The translations under genes and the position numbers were made by a program. Source: Clostridiales bacterium (lineage in GTDB: Bacteria; Bacillota; Clostridia; Oscillospirales; Acutalibacteraceae). From it: DNA of 17,323 nt. Where the stretch lies: positions 1 through 17,323 of the forward strand of contig JAAZFZ010000209.1 in assembly GCA_012511485.1 (NCBI GenBank), in the 5' to 3' direction. A model generated the notes under the pieces. That model saw only the letters and a list, made by a program, of their open reading frames with translations, made no database searches and was not told the DNA's origin. Shown here piece by piece: positions 13,204-17,323 of the stretch. Position 1 is the stretch's first letter. Each line of letters opens with the position of its first letter.

Positions 13204-14391
13204 ATGGCTGACATGGTCGATGATTTCAACAGTATCCCTGTAGGGCAGCTTGGTCTTATTGCACTGCCGGGATGCGAGGAGCTTGCAAAAAAAGTTGATG
13301 AATACCTTGTTAATTGGCGCGAGGAGCGCAACAGTGAACACAAAGCAACATTGGCTTTCGCCGGGTATCACAAAAAGAGTTATATTGTCAATGCCAGCTT
13401 TCCCCGTTTTGGCACAGGAGAGGGCAAGGCTGTAATAAAACAGTCCGTGCGGGGATTTGATATTTTTATTTTCTGTGATGTTTTCAATTACGGTGTCACA
13501 TATGAAATGTATGGAAAAACAATTCCCATGAGCCCGGACGCCCATTTTGCCAACCTCAAAAGAGCAATCAGTGCAATAGGCGGCAAGGCAAGGCGCATAA
13601 CTGTGATTATGCCAATGCTCTATGAGGGCAGGCAGCACAAGCGCTCCGGCAGGGAGTCGCTTGACTGTGCGGACGCTTTGCAGGTTTTATGCAACCATAT
13701 GGGTGTCGATAATTTAATTACCTTTGACGCTCACGATGCAAGAGTGCAGAACGCCATCCCCCACGGCGGGTTTGAAAATGTTCAGCCCATATATCAAATG
13801 ATAAAGGCTCTTGTAAAAAATGTACATGATTTGCAAATAGACAATGAGCACCTTATGATAATATCTCCCGATGAGGGCGGAATGTCCCGTTCAATTTACT
13901 ATGCAACCGTTCTGGGCGTTGAGCTTGGAATGTTCTACAAGAGAAGGGACTATTCCATTATTGTTGACGGCAGAAACCCAATAATCGCCCATGAGTTTTT
14001 GGGTGATAATGTTGAAGGCAAGGATGTCATAATAGTTGATGATATGATATCTTCGGGTGACTCCATGCTCGAGGTTGCCTCCAAGCTCAATGAGCTTGGA
14101 GCCAGAAGAATTTTTATCTGTGTCGCATTCGGCCTTTTCTGCAACGGGCTTGAAAAATTCGATAAGGCCTATGATGAAGGGGTTTTCAGCAAGGTTTTCA
14201 CAACAAACAGTGTTTACAGAAACCCTGAGCTGTTTGAAAGGGAATGGTACTGCGAGGTTGACCTTTCAAAATATATTTCATATATTGTCGATACGCTCAA
14301 CCATGATATGTCAGTTAGCAAGCTCCTTAGCCCTGTTGAAAGAATCAACAAGCTGCTTATTGCCAACGGCTTTCGCAGCAAGGAAGCACAA
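13204..14391 (+). CDS. prs: Ribose-phosphate pyrophosphokinase (PRPP synthetase), long divergent form
   Basis: Prs transfers pyrophosphate from ATP to ribose-5-phosphate, making PRPP for purine, pyrimidine, His and Trp synthesis and for salvage. Family features are FDAHDARVQNAIP (174-186, the active-site/ribose-phosphate region) and the PRPP-binding loop DVIIVDDMISSGDSM (274-288). Two type I phosphoribosyltransferase-like halves are recognisable. At 396 residues it is about 80 longer than the classical enzyme (~315), with extra sequence at the N-terminus and a C-terminal tail after ~330; I recall similar long forms in Clostridia. The ATG at 13204 follows GGGGGA (13191-13196) at 7 nt; the ATG at 13189 lies upstream of that site. 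The last sense codon ends at 14391 and TAA follows (14392-14394). xpt, whose product consumes PRPP, lies next. Confidence 0.87.
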
Positions 14392-14489
14392 TAATATGCA
14401 TAAAATTACAAAATATGCAAAAATAGTCTTTTAATTCACAAGAAAAGGGTATATAATTTTATCCGAGTTGTTGAAAGCTGGTGATAAAA

Positions 14490-15059
14490 ATGGAACTCCT
14501 CAAAAAGCGCATACTTTCCGAGGGCAGAGTCATGGGGGAAGATGTACTCAAAGTGGATATGTTTCTCAATCACCAGATCGATGTAGGCTTGCTGGGCGAA
14601 ATCGGCAAGGAGTTTCACACTCGTTTTGCAGGCAAAAATATTAACAAAATACTTACAGTTGAAGCCTCAGGTATAGGGATAGCGTGTATTACAGCGCAAC
14701 AGTTCTCTGTACCTGTTGTTTTTGCGAAAAAAGGCTATAACAGAAATGTCGGCAATGATATTTTTTTGAGTGATGTGTTTTCATTCACAAAGGGTGAAAA
14801 TACTAAAATCGGCGTTTCACGAAGCTTTATTGGGCCCAATGACAGAGTGCTGATTATTGATGATTTTCTTGCAAACGGCGAGGCGGTCAACGGTCTTATC
14901 GGGATATTAAACCAGGCGGGCGCAACCCTGTGCGGAGTCGGGATTGTTATTGAAAAGGCCTACCAAAAGGGCGGCAGGCTGCTCAGGGAAAAGGGAGTTG
15001 ACATTCAATCCCTTGTAATCATCAAAAGCATGAAGGGCGGCAAAATAGAGTTTGTATAA
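14490..15059 (+). CDS. xpt: Xanthine phosphoribosyltransferase
   Basis: Xpt joins xanthine and PRPP to give XMP and pyrophosphate, salvaging purine bases in the cytoplasm. The 189-residue protein matches the family length and pattern: ELLKKRILSEGRV near the start, VLKVDMFLNHQID (19-31), ILTVEASGIGIA (54-65), VPVVFAKK (74-81) and the PRPP-binding VLIIDDFLANGEA (120-132). The ATG at 14490 is used, with GGTGAT (14480-14485) upstream; GTG at 14481 is in frame but overlaps that site. A TATAAT at 14452-14457 could give a separate promoter, but the -35 is poor. The ~95-nt gap after prs is too short for a purine riboswitch and I see no such element, unlike the Bacillus xpt leader. Confidence 0.93.
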   Translation: MELLKKRILSEGRVMGEDVLKVDMFLNHQIDVGLLGEIGKEFHTRFAGKNINKILTVEASGIGIACITAQQFSVPVVFAKKGYNRNVGNDIFLSDVFSFTKGENTKIGVSRSFIGPNDRVLIIDDFLANGEAVNGLIGILNQAGATLCGVGIVIEKAYQKGGRLLREKGVDIQSLVIIKSMKGGKIEFV

Positions 15060-15118
15060 AGGACGAATGTATTGGCAGCAGCCATTTACATATAAAAATT
15101 TTTCTGGAGGAATGCAAA

Positions 15119-16324
15119 ATGAAAAAGTTTGTCAAGGCTCTTTCCCTTATCCTTGCAGTTGCAATGATTTTTGTCATTGCCGGCTGCAAAGGCGCTGACG
15201 AAGACACAAATACTACCGGAACTTCCGCAAACAGCATTTACAAGGACATTAAAGTTGGTGTCATCCACATTGGCAACCCTGCAGACGGTTCAGGCTATTC
15301 ATATGCACATGACCAGGGCATTATTGCCGCTCAGCAGGCATTGGGGCTTTCCGATAATCAAATGATTCGCAAAATCAACATTTCTGATTCAGATGCTGCC
15401 GCCTCAAAGACTGCAATGGAAGAGTGCGTTGAAGAGGGTTGCAACATAATCTTCGCCACAAGCTGGGGTTATGGTCCTACGGCTCTTGAGCTTGCAAAGG
15501 AATATCCCGATGTTATGTTCTCACACGGCACAGGCGTTGACCCTGAAACGGATAACTCAAACAACTATTTTGGCCGCATTTATCAGGCCCGTTACCTTGC
15601 AGGCATTGCTGCCGGTCTTAAAACAGCAAGCGACAAAGTAGGCTTTGTTGCGGCATGGGGTACAGATAACTCAGAGGTTACCGGCGGGCTTGATGCATTC
15701 GCAAAGGGCGTTGCAGCAGTAAATAAGGACGCAAAAATTTATGTAAAGGTTACAAATTCATGGTTCACAGTTGACGGTGAAAAACAGGCTGCAGAGGCTC
15801 TTATAGACCTCGGCTGCGATGTTATCGGCCAGCACTGCGACACAACTGCTCCTCAGCTTGCCGCTCAGGAAGCGGGCGTATTCGGCTGCGGATATAATTC
15901 TGACATGACTCCTGCCGCTCCCGAGGCTCACCTTACAGCTCCTATCTGGAACTGGGGAGTATATTACACAAAGGCAGTTGAAGCTGCCGCAAAGGGCACA
16001 TTCAAAGATTTCGGCAACTATTTCGGCGGCATGGAAGACGGATTTGTTGACATTTCCCCGCTTTCCGAAAACTGCGCTGAAGGCACAAAGGATATTATTG
16101 ACCAGGTCAAGGCTCTTATCATTGACGGTACCTTCGCAGTGTTTGACGGCAAGCAGGTTTCTGTCGGTGAAGACAACAAGGTAACACTTGTTGACGAAGC
16201 TATTATGGACAATGCGGGCAAGACAGTAGTCGCCGCCGGCGGCGAATGCCTTGATGACCCCACAATCAGAAGCGGAATCAACTGGTACTATTCAAATGTT
16301 GCAGGTGTTTCTGATATAGGATAA
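15119..16324 (+). CDS. BMP-family substrate-binding lipoprotein (purine nucleoside/base ABC importer)
   Basis: A 401-residue lipoprotein precursor. The signal peptide (1-22) ends in FVIAGC, with Cys23 the lipidation site. The mature part has the two-lobed BMP fold: IKVGVIHIGNPADGSGYSYAHDQGI, MEECVEEGCNIIFATSWGYGPTALELAKEYPDVMFSHGTG, NYFGRIYQARYLAGIAAG and VGFVAAWGTDNSEVTGGLDAFAKG. Characterised BMP proteins (for example PnrA/TmpC of Treponema) bind purine nucleosides. Here the gene directly follows xpt and precedes its ABC ATPase, so a purine nucleoside or xanthine-like base is the expected ligand; the choice is inference. GGAGG (15107-15111) precedes the ATG by 7 nt. No terminator separates it from xpt or from the ATPase gene. 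Confidence 0.92.
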   Translation: MKKFVKALSLILAVAMIFVIAGCKGADEDTNTTGTSANSIYKDIKVGVIHIGNPADGSGYSYAHDQGIIAAQQALGLSDNQMIRKINISDSDAAASKTAMEECVEEGCNIIFATSWGYGPTALELAKEYPDVMFSHGTGVDPETDNSNNYFGRIYQARYLAGIAAGLKTASDKVGFVAAWGTDNSEVTGGLDAFAKGVAAVNKDAKIYVKVTNSWFTVDGEKQAAEALIDLGCDVIGQHCDTTAPQLAAQEAGVFGCGYNSDMTPAAPEAHLTAPIWNWGVYYTKAVEAAAKGTFKDFGNYFGGMEDGFVDISPLSENCAEGTKDIIDQVKALIIDGTFAVFDGKQVSVGEDNKVTLVDEAIMDNAGKTVVAAGGECLDDPTIRSGINWYYSNVAGVSDIG

Positions 16325-16359
16325 CAACAATTATTATAACCGTTTGGCGGGTGAATGTA

Positions 16360-17323
16360 TTGAGTGAAAACAGGGATATTGCTGCTGCAATAGAACTAAA
16401 AGGAATTACAAAATTATTCGGGAATGTGGTTGCAAACAAAGATATTGACCTGTCAATCAGGCAGGGCGAAATTCTCGCTCTGCTGGGCGAAAACGGTTCA
16501 GGCAAAACAACGCTTATGAATATGCTGTCGGGGATTTACCGCCCCGACAGCGGTTCTATTTTCGTCAATGGGCAGGAGGTTCCCATCCTGTCGCCGGAGG
16601 ATTCCAAAAGGCTCGGAATCGGCATGATTCATCAGCATTTCAAGCTTGTCGATGTACTCACAGCTACAGATAATATACTGATAGGTTCAAAAAAAGAGGG
16701 ATTATTCCTCAAAAAAGACAGGTATAAAAAGGTTAAACAGGTCAGTGAAAAATTCGGGCTTGAAATAGACCCGGAAAAGTATGTTTATGAAATGTCCGTC
16801 TCAGAAAAGCAGACTGTCGAAATTGTCAAGGTTTTATATCACGGTGCGGATATTCTGATTCTTGACGAGCCGACGGCTGTTTTGACTCCGCAGGAAATCA
16901 AAAAGCTGTTTGAAATCCTGCGCAAGATGAGGGATAAGGGTTGCGCAATTGTTATAATAACGCACAAGCTCAATGAGGTGCTTGAAATCAGCGATAGGGT
17001 AACGATTTTGCGCAGGGGAGAGAGCGTTGCAACCGTAAACACGGCTCAGACAAACGCAAAGGAGCTCACGGAGTTGATGGTGGGCAGAGCTGTGGAGCTT
17101 TCGATAGAGCGTCCCGAAACGGACGGAAAAGAGAGCATACTCAGCGCACATCATCTGACAATTGTCAATGATGAGGGCGTGGAGGCATTGAGTGATGTTT
17201 CATTCGATCTTCACAAAGGAGAAATACTCGGCGTTGCGGGCATAGCGGGCAGCGGGCAGAAGGAGCTGTGCGAGGCTATTGCAGGCCTGCAAAAAATCAG
17301 CAAGGGCGCAATACTCTATAAAA
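16360..17323 (+). CDS. Nucleoside-type ABC importer ATP-binding protein, 5' part
   Basis: The gene runs off the right edge; 321 codons are present of about 500 expected for this duplicated ATPase (RbsA/YufO type). The first ATPase domain is complete: Walker A GENGSGKT (43-50), the Q-loop region MIHQHFKLV, a signature reading MSVSEKQTVEI instead of the usual LSGGQ, Walker B ILILDEPTAVL and the switch His in THKLNEV. The second domain begins with a degenerate Walker A, AGIAGSGQKEL, normal for this group. MIHQHFKLVDVLTATDNI is characteristic of the ATPases paired with BMP lipoproteins. The likely start is TTG at 16360, 5 nt after GGGTGA (16349-16354); an in-frame GTG at 16351 lies inside that site. 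The permease genes should follow outside the window. Confidence 0.92.
   Translation, partial: MSENRDIAAAIELKGITKLFGNVVANKDIDLSIRQGEILALLGENGSGKTTLMNMLSGIYRPDSGSIFVNGQEVPILSPEDSKRLGIGMIHQHFKLVDVLTATDNILIGSKKEGLFLKKDRYKKVKQVSEKFGLEIDPEKYVYEMSVSEKQTVEIVKVLYHGADILILDEPTAVLTPQEIKKLFEILRKMRDKGCAIVIITHKLNEVLEISDRVTILRRGESVATVNTAQTNAKELTELMVGRAVELSIERPETDGKESILSAHHLTIVNDEGVEALSDVSFDLHKGEILGVAGIAGSGQKELCEAIAGLQKISKGAILYK

Noticed and set aside
14395..14489. Possible purine riboswitch before xpt
   Set aside because: The gap is short, none of the conserved loop and junction bases are visible, and no terminator alternative is present.
15060..15118. Hairpin TGGC-AGCA-GCCA before a T run between xpt and the BMP gene
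   Set aside because: A 4-bp stem is too short for a terminator; the gap reads better as an operon spacer.

Overview
The window looks like chromosomal DNA of a low-to-mid-GC anaerobic Firmicute, most likely class Clostridia and probably gut-associated. The grounds are strong GGAGG-type ribosome binding sites, vegetative promoters close to TTGACA/TATAAT, CCA encoded in the tRNA genes, and the gene set: pyruvate phosphate dikinase, glucuronate isomerase, a one-step diaminopimelate dehydrogenase, a long PRPP synthetase and a BMP-type lipoprotein. Genus is not resolvable from the sequence alone. No phage, IS, CRISPR or rRNA is visible.

Layout. (1) 1-3467: the 5' end of ppdK (minus) diverges from a glmU - membrane protein - pth cluster (plus), which meets a tiny minus-strand membrane protein gene with overlapping stop codons. 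(2) 3539-4632: trmL and bioY, joined by an ATGA overlap and closed by a bidirectional terminator shared with uxaC. (3) 4709-9228: carbohydrate-linked genes: uxaC (minus), a tRNA-Thr gene followed by a decayed second tRNA-Thr 3' half, an FAD-dependent oxidoreductase behind a strong promoter, and a cytoplasmic beta-helix GH28-like protein (minus). (4) 9408-10313: an exported GH16 glucanase-like enzyme, diverging from the beta-helix gene. The two promoters carry the same 12-bp word over their -10 boxes, suggesting one shared regulator. (5) 10314-11708: a degraded ABC-ATPase fragment, meso-diaminopimelate dehydrogenase with a palindromic leader, and tRNA-Leu(UAA). (6) 11896-13077: a CDF metal exporter whose ligand pattern resembles manganese exporters, with a long hairpin at the predicted 5' end of its mRNA. 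(7) 13204-17323: prs, xpt, a BMP-family lipoprotein and the start of its ABC ATPase. These form a coherent purine-salvage set: uptake of a purine nucleoside or base, a phosphoribosyltransferase that uses PRPP, and the enzyme that makes PRPP.

Most genes belong to recognisable families. The less ordinary parts are the shared putative operator of the two glycan genes, the decayed tRNA copy and ABC remnant (scars of past rearrangement), the hairpins in the ddh and CDF leaders, and the combined PRPP-salvage-uptake arrangement. I found no convincing wholly new system.
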